DNA of 64,000 nucleotides from Rhizophlyctis rosea (GCA_027596075.1 JADGJC010000185.1:1-64000), one strand, 5' to 3'; counted from the stretch's first letter, positions 1 to 12,299 are shown. The notes: generated by a model from the letters alone, not told the origin. Numbers and translations are program-made.

Positions 1-1033
1 TTGAGTTGTATTGATTTGCGGCTGAATCTACCAATTCTGAAGGCAAAATCGCTTGTGATGGGGTCAATTTCGAACGTAGAGGGTCCAATTCAAGTGGCAA
101 ATATGTTCATTGAGCATGTCCAGTGTAGACGACGCCTGTCAGTATTGCTTCAGGGTAATTTGGTCATGAGACCAATCACGTCAGCTGCAGACACGTGCAT
201 GGATGAATCACGCAGCTCCGTCAGGACCGTCACCGTTTGTGAATGGGGTAACTGTCTCATGCAGTGACATTTCATTCATCAATCGCGCTAGTGGATGGAC
301 ACTTGCCACTTTGACCAAAAATGGGATGGATCTAACGAAGCCGCCTACAGCTCCGGAGGATTTGGGGTCCCGAACAGCCAGCCAAAGGGGCTGGAAGACG
401 CGTTCTGGGGTCCCTCAATTGAATACCCCCCCTCTCCCCTCTTACACACACGTGACAACCACCGCAACACCAAGTTCAGTTTTGCCTTGCAAAGTTACTG
501 AGCATCGTTCACTCACCCATTATACCCATTGCACCCATGCATCTTGTGCACCCCCCAATGCCCCCTCCCATCACGCAATGAGTGAATTTTGCAGTGTTTC
601 ACCCACCCCCTTCCAATGTGCAATGTGCAATGGTGCATTGTACAATGTCTCGATGTGCAATGATGTTCCCACACTCAGTGAACAATGTCGGTCAATTGGA
701 TGGATGGATGGATGGATGCACATGTCACCAGTCTGCTGATGAAAGCCCATCCCCCCAAACCCTTTTCTTTTTTCACCTAACTCAACTCAAGCACTCCCTA
801 AAAGAGCGCATATAAGGTCGCCATAACTCCCAAACCCCTTTCCCACACTTCCTTGCGACCATTTTCTCACGCTGATAGGCTGTTAACGGGCTCATCTCTG
901 CTCCAATCACTATTAGGCGTAGAATCGCTATTAGGCGTAGTCAACGTAGTTCTCTGTTTATAGTACTGCTAAGCAAAAAAAAAAAAAAAAAAAAACGAAA
1001 ACCCCAAAAAAAAGACGAGCAATTACAGCCATA
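1..1033. other. Upstream intergenic region without a supported gene
   Basis: I see no coding region with a recognisable product here. The stretch contains short low-complexity motifs: repeated TGTGCAATG-type words around 617-665, a (GGAT)n microsatellite near 700-717, and a poly(A) tract at about 975-995 some 40 nt before the first gene's ATG. A duplicated 12-mer at 911-940 is listed separately. The proximal part is probably the promoter of the phosphatase-domain gene, since the A-tract and repeat lie just upstream of its start. Confidence 0.5.
911..940 (+). repeat. Direct repeat TATTAGGCGTAG x2 in a promoter
   Basis: The 12-mer TATTAGGCGTAG occurs at 911-922 and again at 929-940, separated by six bases. 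It lies about 95-120 nt before the ATG at 1034, just upstream of a poly(A) tract. The exact duplication is seen directly. A role as a transcription-factor site is inference from position only. Confidence 0.45.
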
Positions 1034-2767
1034 ATGAGTGGGGAGCGCGACGGTTACAGAGAGCTTTTTGGAGCCCATCCGGTCTGGCGCACATATGCGA
1101 GTGCCGTCGAGAACAGCATTCTCGGAGAGTGCTTGTGGATGCGAGGAAGGCAGGGAGAACCTGTTGCACTTTTCCCAGCCACAATTACGGAGATCACCAA
1201 CAGAAGTCGCAAGCAGCCCTACTGCGAGTAGGTTCAACCACGTGGCGCATACATTGGCACAAATGTAACTTATTTCTACAGCGCTCTCTCCGCCATATTT
1301 GCGAGGTGCCGTCACATCCCAACAATCCAAATTGCGACAGTAGCGGAATCAGGCCAAACTTTGGTATGCGTATGCCGGCATGCTGTTTGCTTTAGAGATA
1401 CTAACTGTATGTGCACAGCGGATGCGGGAGCAGGCGCGCATGGACGGCATGGCCAGATTGCAAAGGGAGCGTGCTGAGAAACCCTCCGGAGTGCAGGTGC
1501 GTCAAAAATCATTTTTAACAAAACCATGGGGATGAGCTTTGCGATTGGAGACGCTGGCGTCGTCTATTTTGACTAATGTTCTGAATGTCTTGCGTTCATG
1601 TAGGTACCGCAAACGTGGCAGCCGCGCGTCAAATTCACATTCGGCAACGAAAACGTCGAAATCGCGCTGGCAGTCAGAACTTCGCCCACGCCACTTACCC
1701 GGTCGATCCGATTCGACAGCCATTTAACCGCCAACATACAAGGAAAAGCGTTTTGGGACTACGCCCGAGACAACCCTGTCAACGTCGTGTTTTCAGCGGT
1801 TGATGAGTGTCCGCAGTTGACGGAGTTGTGCTGCAGGAGGAGTATCTTGTATGCCGATTTGGGCCGGTCTTGGTTGTTGTTGAGAATCTACCCTGAGCAG
1901 TAAGCTTTTCTTCGGCGGCGCCATTTAATGAACTAGTCACTCATGCGTCACTAGGATCGATGGAAAAATCGTGTCAAAAGATTCGGTTTGCGCACGGGCA
2001 AGGACGCGCTTCGATGGGATGTTGGCGGCAAGAAAACTCCCCCTGTTCTGCGACGTTGACGGGACATTGGCGCAACTGAGAGGGAAGCGACATAATCAGT
2101 TCCCGGAGGACAAACTGAAAGACTGTAAGCGGGTGAACATTGGTTTTTTGAATGTTTGATGAGTGCATTGATTGCATTTCTCAGTGCCAGCGGACCGCAA
2201 ATGGCCTCTTCAATGGAGGGTTCCAGATCCGGCCGATGCGACTGCACCGAAAAATCGCGCGATGCATACCAAACGACATGCGTGATCGCAACCAACTTGA
2301 TACCTTTCATGAAGAACATGAGTCATTTGTACGAGATTTCCTTCTTTTCGCTCGGGAAGGAGGAGTACATATTCGCTTTCGGGGCAGAAGTCAACAACAC
2401 CTGCGGCAGACAAGTCGCGACACACGTACATTCGGCGGAGGGAGACCATAAGGCGCTTATCAACATTGGCATCGAACCCAAAGCAGGCGCCGCCCGCATC
2501 AAGAATTCGACCAACTTGCTGTTGTTCGAACCTTTGGTTGGTACACCGAGTCTGAAACCATTGCTGCTGGAGGATGAGCCGTGGGTGTGGTCTGATGAGG
2601 ACAAGTTGTCGATGATGGTACGTATCTTGAAGTTACACCTCAGACGCAAGGGGACGATGCTTATCCATGCACAGAAAGTGGAGAAGGAGAAGGACAAGCT
2701 ATGGGACACGAATCTGGAGGGGTACGACGGCGTATTGCGGAAGATTCACGGCCGCTTTTACAATTAA
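1034..2767 (+). CDS. FCP1/SCP-type phosphatase-domain protein, six exons, apparent frameshift
   Basis: Exons 1034-1227, 1282-1363, 1419-1496, 1604-1899, 1955-2124 and 2185-2767 join in frame across GT-AG introns of 54-107 nt; the start is the ATG at 1034. The product carries the aspartate-based phosphatase signature CDVDGTL (exon 5), then LYEISFFSLG and LLEDEPWVW (exon 6), matching the order of motifs in FCP1 homology domains, which dephosphorylate proteins such as the RNA polymerase II CTD. The N-terminal ~220 residues are not recognised. In exon 6 the reading frame entering from exon 5 stops at TGA 2283-2285, while the conserved C-terminal half is read in another frame. Removing two bases near 2280 would restore a ~466-residue protein. 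This is either a sequencing error or a real lesion. No intron with usable splice sites explains it. The substrate is unknown. Confidence 0.7.
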
Positions 2768-3250
2768 TACGACCAATGGTTAAGGGACGGGAGGCGCGGG
2801 GGCGAGTTTCCGGATTTGAGGAAGGTTTACCGTGGTATTGATTGATGCGCAGTCGGTAAGACTGGCTAAGGGTTCTTGAAGGGTTGTCTGTAAGGGACTG
2901 GTCATGTATATATCGGTGTGTACTTCGTAGTAGTGTTTGTATTCTTTAGCAATGAAAGTAATAGCTCACGTTCGGAATGTCGAGCGAACTTATTGTGATA
3001 CCATAGCATCCAGTTTCTTCGACCACAAAGCCTGAACAGCAGCGACAGATGTACAAAAGGCCAGTGAAGGGACAGCAAAACTTATCTTGATACAATCACC
3101 GTGCACAATCTACCTTTGCTACAAAACTTCCGCAAGCTATTTGCAATGACTAAATACTACACTCCCATGACCTGAACCCATAACTTAAGGGACAAAACTT
3201 TCGCGCTATGCCGCTTACATATGCCAAAACAAGTGGAACTATATACCTCT
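2768..3250. other. Convergent intergenic region
   Basis: This 483-nt stretch separates the 3' ends of the phosphatase-domain gene and the RRM-YTH gene, which face each other. It must hold both 3' UTRs and poly(A) sites. I see no open frame of note and no RNA gene. Confidence 0.5.
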
Positions 3251-6200
3251 TCAACAGTCAACCCCGACCGCACACGCATATTCGTCCGCACGGCCATCAA
3301 CCGGGAACCTCCTCCTCGGAACCTGCGGTGGGTAGCCCACGTCGTGGCCGTGGGTATCACTGTGGCCGTGGATGTTGCTGTGGCCGTGATACGTATGCTC
3401 CGGCACGTACGGACCATGTTGCTGGTGGTTGTGACGCGCCATGGCCATGGACGGGAGCGCGGTAAGGTCCGGGCGGGAACGGTCGTGGTCGTGGTAGTGT
3501 TGCTGGTGAGGGCGAGAGGGCGGAGAGAAAGGGTATGTGCCTGCTTCCATGTTTGGTGGGGCTTGCGGGGTGTAGGCGCCTTTCATATGACGGTGGTCAG
3601 TGTAGGGGAGGAAGTGGGACGAGTTTGGGAGTTGGAGAGGAGAGAATATGTGCGGCTGTTGTTGCGTCGTATCGTTCTGAACCGGCGCGTAGGGGATATG
3701 ATTCTGATGCATCGGATACGCATACCGCCCATTACTATCACCACCCATCCTGTCCATACCCACACCCTCAACCCTACTCGACGTTGAAAACGGCGGCGGG
3801 GTAGTAGTCGCAGACCTCGAAGTAGTCCCCTCACTTTCATCCGCATCGTCGTCGTCGTCGTCGTCACCATCGCCATCATCAACACTGGGCCCCAGAGATG
3901 CCCCACCGCCGTCGCCCGCCTTGACTCGCTCAACTTCTTCGTGGAACTCTTGAATGAGACGCCGTCCGACGGTGGTCTCGATTTCGGTCCCGTCGCGACT
4001 GACTTTGATTTGCTTGTTTGCGTTCCAGGAGTTGCGGAGATGCTTCACGCGAGTGAAGGGGAGTGGTTGACTGGTAGAGGTGTGAAGAAAAGAGGTTCAC
4101 ATGGTTAGCACTTTGTTTTGTTTACTTTGAAACCAGTAAACAAAAGGATGAAAGAACAGCCGACCACAAAAAAAAAAAAAAATAATAAATAAATTAAGAA
4201 ATCAAAAAAAAAAAAATAATAATAATAAAAAGAAAAAATAAAAAAAAACACACAACCTCGACGATGGTCGAAGAAGGAAGGGAAAAGAAAAGAGGGAGAA
4301 ATATAAAAGCGAAAGAATGAAAAGTATACAGAAGTAATAGACGCGGTGAAGTATGGCTTGGAAGAAGGGAGTAACCAAAGACACGATGAAGAATGGAATG
4401 AAAAGTGTAGAAAGAAGGAGAAGAAGGAGAACGAAGAGGAAGCCCCTTATGTTCTTGTCCTGCACCTCCCTTCGTAAAGAAGAAGGAAGAGGAGTAAAGA
4501 CGACAACGCGAGTCAAGCATCGACACCCTACTCACATCAAGACCCACTTAATCCTAAACGCCGTCCCCCACTTCCCACCAAACACATCCACCGCCTTCCC
4601 CTCCACGTCATCCTTCTCATCCGCACCACCCGTCGGCGGGAACCGATACGTATCAATCACACTCCTCAATCCACCCCCAACCTCGATAGGCCCCTCCATC
4701 CTCGCATACCCGTAAAACTCCCCACTCTTGTTGGCGCTAAATACCAACAATACCTCCTTGGTGTTGCCGAACGCGCGATTGAGGATGGGCTCGTTCTTGC
4801 GCTGGGTGGCCCAGAGGGAGCGGAGGCGGGCTTGTTCGAGTTCGGCTGGGGAGAGAGATTTGAGGATGAAGTAGCGGGTTGTGTAGGTTGGTTCCGTCGG
4901 AGGGAGGGGTGGCGGGATGGGTGATGTTGGTGCCGATGGTGGGGGTGTAGAGTACGATGCCTGTTGTTGTTGGTACATCGCTCCATGAGCATGACCCATC
5001 GACGTCGTATATGAATTCCCAGGTCCAAGGTTGACTATCGGCGCAGACGTCAATTGTTGTTGTTGGGGATACGCATACGGCGAGCGCATATGACCTTGCA
5101 AATGGGATTCGTAAGCCCTGTTCATGATTGGACTGAACATCCCGTTTCCGGCGCCGCCGTAGCGGTATCGTTCGCGCTCGATCTCCTTGCTGCGTTCCTT
5201 CTCGCGTTCGCGTTCTTGCTGGATGCGGCGGTCGCGTTCCACGCGGTGGAGTCTGGGGCGGCAGACGATGAGGCAGCCGTTGAAGTTGGTGTCGTTGTAA
5301 CGTCTGACGGCTTCATGGACGCCAGGCTCGGAACGGAGGTTGAGGAAGGCGCAGCGGGAGCGGACCAGATTAGCGACGCTCTGAGTGAATATTTAGGGGA
5401 TCAGATGCCTTCGCTATGTCAAAACACTACTTGCATTGCCCGATCAACATACCACAATCTCACATTCTCCAAAGAACATCCGAATCTCCTCCTCCGTAAC
5501 ATTGGGCGGCAAATTTCCCACCCACAACGCCTTCGCATCATCAAAGCCATGACCCTGACTCTGCCCATGCCCACCCCGATACCCACTCGAAGTTCCGCCG
5601 CCGCTCAAAACAGGACTCCTCACCGGACTCTGCAACGAGGGCGGAGTGTAGATGGACGGCCATCCTCCTCCACCTTCGACAGTGAGCGTCTTGAAGGAGG
5701 CATCCAGGTTGTAGACCTGGTCGTGGTACCGAGGACGACCGTAGTTGGGTTCGTTGGGCGGTGTTGAGTAGGGACTTGTGGGTGGAGAGAGCGGGTGGCG
5801 GTATGAGGTAGGTTGGTTTGGAGGTTGTGGAGGTGCGGCTGGTGAGAGGTAGGAGAGATTGTACGCGGACTTGTAAGGCTGGTTCCGTGACAAAGAGTTG
5901 TTGGTGGATGAAGTAGGAGACGTCGGAGATGAGTTTGTGTCAGATCCAGGAGGAGAAAGCAGGGGGTTGGCATATCCGTTTCCATTTCCGTTTGCGTTGC
6001 CGTTTGCGTTTCCATTTACTTTCCCGTTACTGCCGTCACCGGCCATCAGCCCGTTGTTCCCATCACATCCCTTACCATCTCGATACATATCCCCACGTTT
6101 CGGATACTCCCCGTTTCCGTTTCCCCTTGCATTGCCGTCGTTGAAATCGCCTTTCGTCGCAAAGGGATAACCCTTGGTCCCGACACTCCACATATCATCG

Positions 6201-6385
6201 CTCCTCACTTCCGAAAAGCGTCGCCAGCCTTGCTGCTCAGGGCCGAGGACCGACTGGCGTCTACCGGCGTCCACATCTTGCTGCGAGAACTGGATGGAGC
6301 CGAGACTATAACTCCTGCCGGGCGGTCTTTCAACGGCTTCTGGGGTGTCGGTATCGAAGTCTAGGTTGAACAGGGTGGGTGTCAT
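3251..6385 (-). CDS. RRM-YTH domain protein (predicted m6A reader)
   Basis: Three exons on the minus strand, 6385-5453, 5380-4536 and 4070-3251, join in phase to 865 residues. The start at 6385 gives MTPTLFNLDF; the frame is open further upstream to an ATG at 6574, so a longer form is possible. Residues ~283-360 form an RRM (ALWVGNLPP as RNP2, RCAFLNL as RNP1) split by intron 1. After an Arg/Glu-rich coiled stretch and a Gln/Pro linker, a YTH domain starts near residue 478 with TRYFILKSL, includes LWATQ and FSANKSGEFYGYARM, and continues after intron 2 with LPFTRVKHLRNSWN and SRDGTEIE. The Trp of LWATQ and of FRIKW correspond to the aromatic cage that binds N6-methyladenosine in YTH proteins. 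The 465-nt second intron is AT-rich. The tail is disordered with a His-rich segment. RNA binding is inferred from family; targets are unknown. Confidence 0.88.
4071..4535 (-). other. Long AT-rich intron inside the YTH domain
   Basis: Donor GTGAGT and acceptor CTACCAG define this intron. Only this splice joins FRIKWVL to IQPLPFTRVK in frame, as expected in YTH domains. It is several times longer than neighbouring introns and contains A/T homopolymer runs at 4168-4250. Confidence 0.8.
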
Positions 6386-9300
6386 TGTTGAGACCAAGCG
6401 TCGACGGGGTGCCGACTTCCGTTGAAGTATAGACCGAGTTTGTTTAGCCGGCTTGTTGTTTGTAGATTCCTCGGTATCACTTACTATGGAAAGATGAAAA
6501 AGAAGTAGGAGTGAGCACCATAAAGAAGGATAGAGCGAGAAAGAAAACTTGCGACGAGACCGGAGGAAGTTCAAGCGTATGTGTAGACCCTGTCACACCG
6601 TTGCACCCCTCTTTCACATGTACTTTGCGTGACCACTTCCCCACATCCTACAGCACTGTTCCTCGTCACCCAGTCCTCGGAACACGCCCATGGATCCCGT
6701 CCCTCCAATTGATAGCATGAGGTCAAACGGAACGGCGCATGCGAAATGCATGCAATGCACTTGCTCCTGCTATATCGTTATCAACCCCAGCTCGTCAAGG
6801 GTCACGCCTCCATTTGAAGGGTCTCCAATGGTCCCTTTCCAATCACATCCACGCATTACAGGGTTTTGCTCATTGACGTCAATTACTGACACCTCAGCAC
6901 TTCCTGCTTACCATTTATGCTTTTGTAGGTGAAGCTCCGTACGAAGTTCCAAATACATCGGAGCAGGTATACAAAGCTCGTTACCCAGTTCCAATACCAG
7001 CTGCACCGCCCGCTGACACTGTGGAAGTTGATAAAAAGGCTTGATGAGCCGACAGTTAATGAACCCCTTTACAGCCTACAGGACAGGGACCACAGTCAAC
7101 TCAGATACTGCGCCAACCTGAGCTCGAGGACGATGATTCCATCACCTGCTGCAGGAGGCGTGTGCTACCTTGCATCAAGTTTTCCCATTCCCAGGCCCTG
7201 ATAACCCCAAGGGTGCATTACAAAGAACCTGCCCACGGCCAAAATCGGCAGGGGTTTCATTACCGACCTTTCGGGATGTTTAGGCGGGGAAGCGACTGCC
7301 CGTGAACTTTGCAAGCGGGAGACAGTTGATGCTGCGCCTTTATTGGATGATGGAGAATTGTGTTGCACTGATTGGATGGCTGTTTCTTCCAAAAGTGCCG
7401 CCATGATCGATGAAACGACGATTCGGAAAGAAGAGATGGCTCATTTGTTGTGCAACCACATTGAGCGCACAATACTTTTGTGGTTATTCAAAATGGTGTA
7501 GTATGCTAAACAACTGCGCTTTGAATTTGAGGTGAAGCGTCTGAGCCTCCCAACATGCATTTACGCTGGCAGTATCCCTCGCGTCATCTGAACCAGTGGC
7601 GTGAATAACATACAACACTACTCAGCCAGAGGCCCCGTGCTGACACACGGTGGCTAAGTCAAGACAATCGGGAAGGAGTTCTGGTAGTTTACAATTTGGG
7701 CCTCAATCCATACTACATATTCAACTGAGCTGAGTTATATGTAATTGCAAGACAGAGTTTGATTGCGTTCATTGAAAATGAGAGTTTCCAAACCTTCGGG
7801 ACCACATGTGCGTTCCAAGATACAGGCTGATTTGGCAATGATGGTGACATGCCCAAGGCCGGCGTGACATCCCATCGAACGTTGGCGGAGTAAGTCGTGA
7901 ATGAATATGAACATGCTCAAGCGGCGGAGTAAACTTATTCGAAGTTCCAGCCACTCAGCTATCAGACCTGGTTGTTGACCACAGCGACGCGTCAAATTCA
8001 AGTTGCTTGGCCCCGTGGCGTGCGAGCTGTGCCACATCCCAGCCACATGTGCGGCCCTGCCATTTTTTGTTGTCGCACAATGCAAACTTTGTATGCAATC
8101 TTCTTCCAGCTTCCGCAACTTTCCAGGTCACTTTCAGGTCTCTTCACGTATTCATACACGGAACCTCTAATTCAACTGACTTCAATGGGCTCTTTGGGGA
8201 ATCGCGCGTATTTGCAAACGCCGATGACTCTTACGTTGCGGGTCTAACCGGTGGTTCCAACACTCGCGAAGTTCCGCAGCCCACTTTTTTAAAAAGGCAG
8301 GCCAAGGTACCCAGATCGAACGAATCGTCATTACCGTGTTCGATACCTGGTCATATTGTTCTGCAAAAGCAATGGCGTCCGTTTAGGCATGCACTTCCTG
8401 CGTTTTCCGTGAAGTGATCGTGTTGTATTAGGCCGACACATTGTTTATCCAGGTGAACTTGAGCTGCGATTCCTACTGTCATGCCGCCTGCTTTTGTCAG
8501 TTGAGATTCGACTGGTTGGTGCGCATAGCATGTGACGGGATCGTATGGACTCAATAATACAGTGTATCCCATCATTCGGGTGCACACGCAAGAAGCACTG
8601 TGAAAGAAGGTCTTGTCTTCCCTTCTTTCCTTATCAACCCTTGCCAGAAGGACAACCAGTCATAAGTTTTGCGTGGTCACCTGCTATCCGTGGTGATTGC
8701 GCTTTGAAAAATTGGGACATCTATATGCGATTTGCCATAGAGGAAGAGCTGCTGGCCAACTGCTAGGGTCGGTACGTGCTGATTGAACGGTCGCCGCGTC
8801 ATGTCTGTTCCTGGATGTTGACTACGTGACTCCTGTAACTTACCAACTCTTGCGAAAGGTAGAGAAATGATAGCGTTACAATAAGACAATCCACCGGTGC
8901 AGTCTGGTGATCGATCCATCCTTTCCAGTTTACATTGACGGAAGGTCGATCAGCAATGCAGCAATGCTACTCTCGGAATGAAGATTGGTTGCTACAACTT
9001 TCATTACATTTAAACCTGTACTTAGTAGCTTTCCAATGCCTTGTCAACTTGAATGAGCGCGATGAATCGTCCATCTCGTCTTCTGGAGATGATTAGCAAT
9101 CATCCGCATCCATCTAACCGCAAAGAGTAAATGAGGTTGACTTGCCCAGAGTGGGACACAGTCGACACCAAGAAATATGTAGGGGGCGGCACCTTCCCAA
9201 AAAACAGTTGGAAGGGCTTGGAAGGGGTCAGCACATGGTCAGTGGTCACCATTTTGCAGGATGGCCCCATATGAGCCCCAGGGACTCGAAGCCCAGCTGA

Positions 9301-10472
9301 GAAGCCACACATGGCCCCAAATCCAAGCCACTTGGCCCGAGTCTACCAGACTACCACCCCGAAGTTAACAGGGACCGATGCTTCTGACAGGGCACCCGGA
9401 CTCTGAAGAGGAGGGAGAGCCCGGAGAGGAGGTCATTTGCACCTCACCAGGACCACCAGCGCGGCGCATTGGGTGTGGTTATACACCGTGTTCGGAGCCG
9501 GGACTTCACCAAAATGGCCCAAACCCCTCCAGTTCTCGGTCATGTGGCACCAGCCCAAACGCGCTGAGGCGGAAGGAGCTCTCCGGCCCTAACACGGACA
9601 AGGCAAGCAAAGTGTTCAAAGGCTCATCCAGTTGATAGTTGTCCTCGGCTATGCGTGACACATCAAAGTGATGACGATGGATCACCAGAACGGAAGGGCG
9701 AGAAGAAATCCAACTCCTTTGAACTCTTTTACGGGGACCGGCTCCATTGGATACTGGATGGCGTTCAAAGGATCACTGGTTTGGGTTCGTGGCAATCAAA
9801 GTCATCAAAGTTTGACAGCCGCTCAATGCACATGTACCCGCCTTGCGTGGCAACCCCATAGTTGTCAGTAGTAGGACGTTGCCTACAATCTGAAGAGGGG
9901 CGCGGCGGATCTATTCAGCAATACAGCCACCACCTTCATCATCGGAGGACGATATACCTGTAAGACCATTCCACACCGTTGCAAGATCGGAAACTCTTAA
10001 AAGAGCGGACGGGGCCCCCAGCTGATGTTCATCAGCCAAACAGACCTTTGCGCTCTCGTGCTATTGTTGTTTGCGCTGGTACGCTTCTTCTACGATTCCA
10101 TCTTGCCCTGTCAATCCTCATCGTCATTCTTTGTTTCTGACACAAGTTGTTTATTCTATCTCTGGTCTGGGCAGCTATTCTCTCTTGTGCTCCATCACAC
10201 AGTTCAGGACAAAAAGTCGTTGTGCGACGAACCCTCACACCATCTGTGCCCGTATCCACGTTCCCATCATACGCCTCCAGGAAGAAGGACAAAGAAAGGA
10301 GGGCCGAGCCCGCCCTCACACGATCGATTTGTCGCACGCGCCTTCGCATCGTTTGACATCCCCGTAGCGCGCTACATAAACGCTGATCGCTTCAGCCATA
10401 CCTCATCCACCTGTCTCGGGTGGTCGAATGCAACCTAAAATCTGCTAACTAATACTCCACGGATCGCAAATA
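6386..10472. other. Gene-poor 4.1-kb region
   Basis: Only short frames occur and none has a recognisable domain, plausible splice chain or strong codon pattern. The right end (about 10,200-10,472) is presumably the promoter and 5' UTR of the membrane-protein gene. Around 9,330-9,380 a CCCGAAGTTAAC word recalls 5S rRNA, but the rest does not match. No tRNA or mobile element with recognisable ends was found. Confidence 0.4.
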
Positions 10473-12299
10473 ATGCGATTTTCACGGTCCATGTCGGCCG
10501 TCTGCCGCCGCTCCAACACTTCCACTTCCACCTTCCTTCTATCCATAACCGTCCTTGCCATCAACATGAATTCCATCTCCGCACAATCCACAGTTTCCAC
10601 CACAGCTACCCTCACCGCCTCCATATCGCCCATATCTATACCATCAACGACTACGTCAACATCATCATCTTCCACAACGGCGTCTCCATCACCAACACAA
10701 TCCCATGCAGCCAGTGCCGCCGGACAACGCTTGACGGAGATCCTCATCCCTCTTGTGGCCATTGCATCCGGTTTATTCATAATTGGGTTGGTCGTGTTGA
10801 TCGTTTGGAAATGGTTCAAGGCCACCAGACAAGAAATGAATTCCAAGAAGGTGACACGACTTGATGTGGCTCGGTGGCACCAAGCAGGGAAATGCGAAGA
10901 TGGAGTCAATACTAGTGATGATGGCCCATCAACTAGTATGGGTAGTAGGGAACAGGGCGATCCATATGCCTTTGGGAAGGACGTGACAGAGGCAAAACGG
11001 CCCCCTTCGTCACTTCGAGGTAGTCGAACTAGTGAGGGGTATCTGTTGGATGTTTCCAATGGCAGTCCAAGATCTTCACGAGCAACCTCTGCTGCAACGA
11101 CCTACCAGAACTCCATCATCTCTGCATCAGCCCGTCACAGTCGTGCAAGTTCTCAACCCCACTCCAATCGATCTACCTTGACTTCCTCCAACGCCGACTT
11201 TGTTTCCCCTGGCGCGTACCCCTACCCTCACTTCTACCCTCACAAGGAACTATCCTCAAGCCATTCGCTGAGCACCATCACCCACAACCGGCCAAACTCT
11301 TCCCCTGTACTAGGGAGATCCCGCTCGTCAGGGTCACTTGCCACCATGGCAATCCCTGCCCCGCCCGAAGGCCCGGTTCCTCCCCTTCCCATCTCCGCAT
11401 CCGCTTGGAGCGACCAAAGCCGACAAAGTCATGTCAGTAGAACCACAACGCTGTACAGTCGCGCCAGCAGCATGGGCGCCGATTCAACTCGAGGATTGAT
11501 TCGCAGCACTGGAGGAGAATATCAAGACCAATACTCTCACAGAAGTCGAGGTATCTCCATCGTGGGTGGCTTCCCTGAGGAGCAGCAACATTACCACACT
11601 AGTCACTCCCCCACCTGGCAAGAGGAGCAACAACTTCACCATCAAGCTCGTGCCCTTTCCCCTGTTAACTCCCGCTCCACCGCAACCCCACAACCCAACC
11701 CTTCCATCGACCGTCTCCAAACCACTCCACCCTCCCCCCCCCAACCTTCCCCGTCAGATGCAACCCTTATGTCTGCGGTGGAAGAATGGGTCAGTGTCCG
11801 TAGTCGCTCTCAAACCTCCCAGCAGAAGAAACCATCCTCCACCAGCGACGTAGCGAGCGAAAAGGACTTCCCCTCCTCCGCGACATCGTTCCTCGAAATC
11901 GATGACAGAATCTTTGGCCCCTCCCCAACATCCGACAACAGTAACGATGCTACACAAAGAAGTCTCAGTCCAACCACACCCGCAAAACCCCACACCGTAA
12001 TTCACGTTGCCCCACCCCGCCCAACACCCACTCCGACTCCCGCACCAACGCCCACACCGACAGTCTCCCGCGTATCCGTCACCCATCCAACCCGCCACCG
12101 CTCCACCGCCTCTGTCTCCAGCGTCGGAAGTAGACGAAGCGAGCACGAGAGCACCGTCATCCCAAGCGTGGTCTCCACTGCAGGCGAATGGGCACACGAC
12201 GTCCACGCACCGCCCTTACCAATCTCCAACCCGGCTGGATCCGGAGTAGACCATGGGGTGCCAATGGGGCCCATCAATGCTGGGAGGAGGGTACTTTGA
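10473..12299 (+). CDS. Ser/Thr-rich single-pass membrane protein (Mid2/Wsc-like architecture)
   Basis: A single-exon frame of 608 residues from the ATG at 10473. It starts with a signal-peptide-like segment (FLLSITVLAINM followed by SISAQS), then ~50 residues almost entirely Ser, Thr, Pro and Ala, likely O-mannosylated. One transmembrane helix follows at ~91-113 (ILIPLVAIASGLFIIGLV), with a WKWFKATR basic stop-transfer. The remaining ~490 residues are a disordered Ser/Pro/Thr-rich cytoplasmic tail. This layout is that of fungal cell-wall stress sensors of the Mid2/Wsc type or mucin-like anchors. No Cys-rich WSC domain is present and no sequence family is recognised, so the sensor role is only suggested by architecture. 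The next gene is ~850 nt downstream on the same strand. Confidence 0.75.
   Translation: MRFSRSMSAVCRRSNTSTSTFLLSITVLAINMNSISAQSTVSTTATLTASISPISIPSTTTSTSSSSTTASPSPTQSHAASAAGQRLTEILIPLVAIASGLFIIGLVVLIVWKWFKATRQEMNSKKVTRLDVARWHQAGKCEDGVNTSDDGPSTSMGSREQGDPYAFGKDVTEAKRPPSSLRGSRTSEGYLLDVSNGSPRSSRATSAATTYQNSIISASARHSRASSQPHSNRSTLTSSNADFVSPGAYPYPHFYPHKELSSSHSLSTITHNRPNSSPVLGRSRSSGSLATMAIPAPPEGPVPPLPISASAWSDQSRQSHVSRTTTLYSRASSMGADSTRGLIRSTGGEYQDQYSHRSRGISIVGGFPEEQQHYHTSHSPTWQEEQQLHHQARALSPVNSRSTATPQPNPSIDRLQTTPPSPPQPSPSDATLMSAVEEWVSVRSRSQTSQQKKPSSTSDVASEKDFPSSATSFLEIDDRIFGPSPTSDNSNDATQRSLSPTTPAKPHTVIHVAPPRPTPTPTPAPTPTPTVSRVSVTHPTRHRSTASVSSVGSRRSEHESTVIPSVVSTAGEWAHDVHAPPLPISNPAGSGVDHGVPMGPINAGRRVL

Noticed and set aside
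8140..8420. Frame with FANADDSYVAG, superficially like a reverse transcriptase YxDD box
   Set aside because: The residues do not form a proper Y/F-x-D-D motif and no other RT block is found on either side.
9330..9400. CCCGAAGTTAAC word suggesting a 5S rRNA
   Set aside because: The flanking sequence lacks the rest of the 5S structure and internal control regions in the right spacing.
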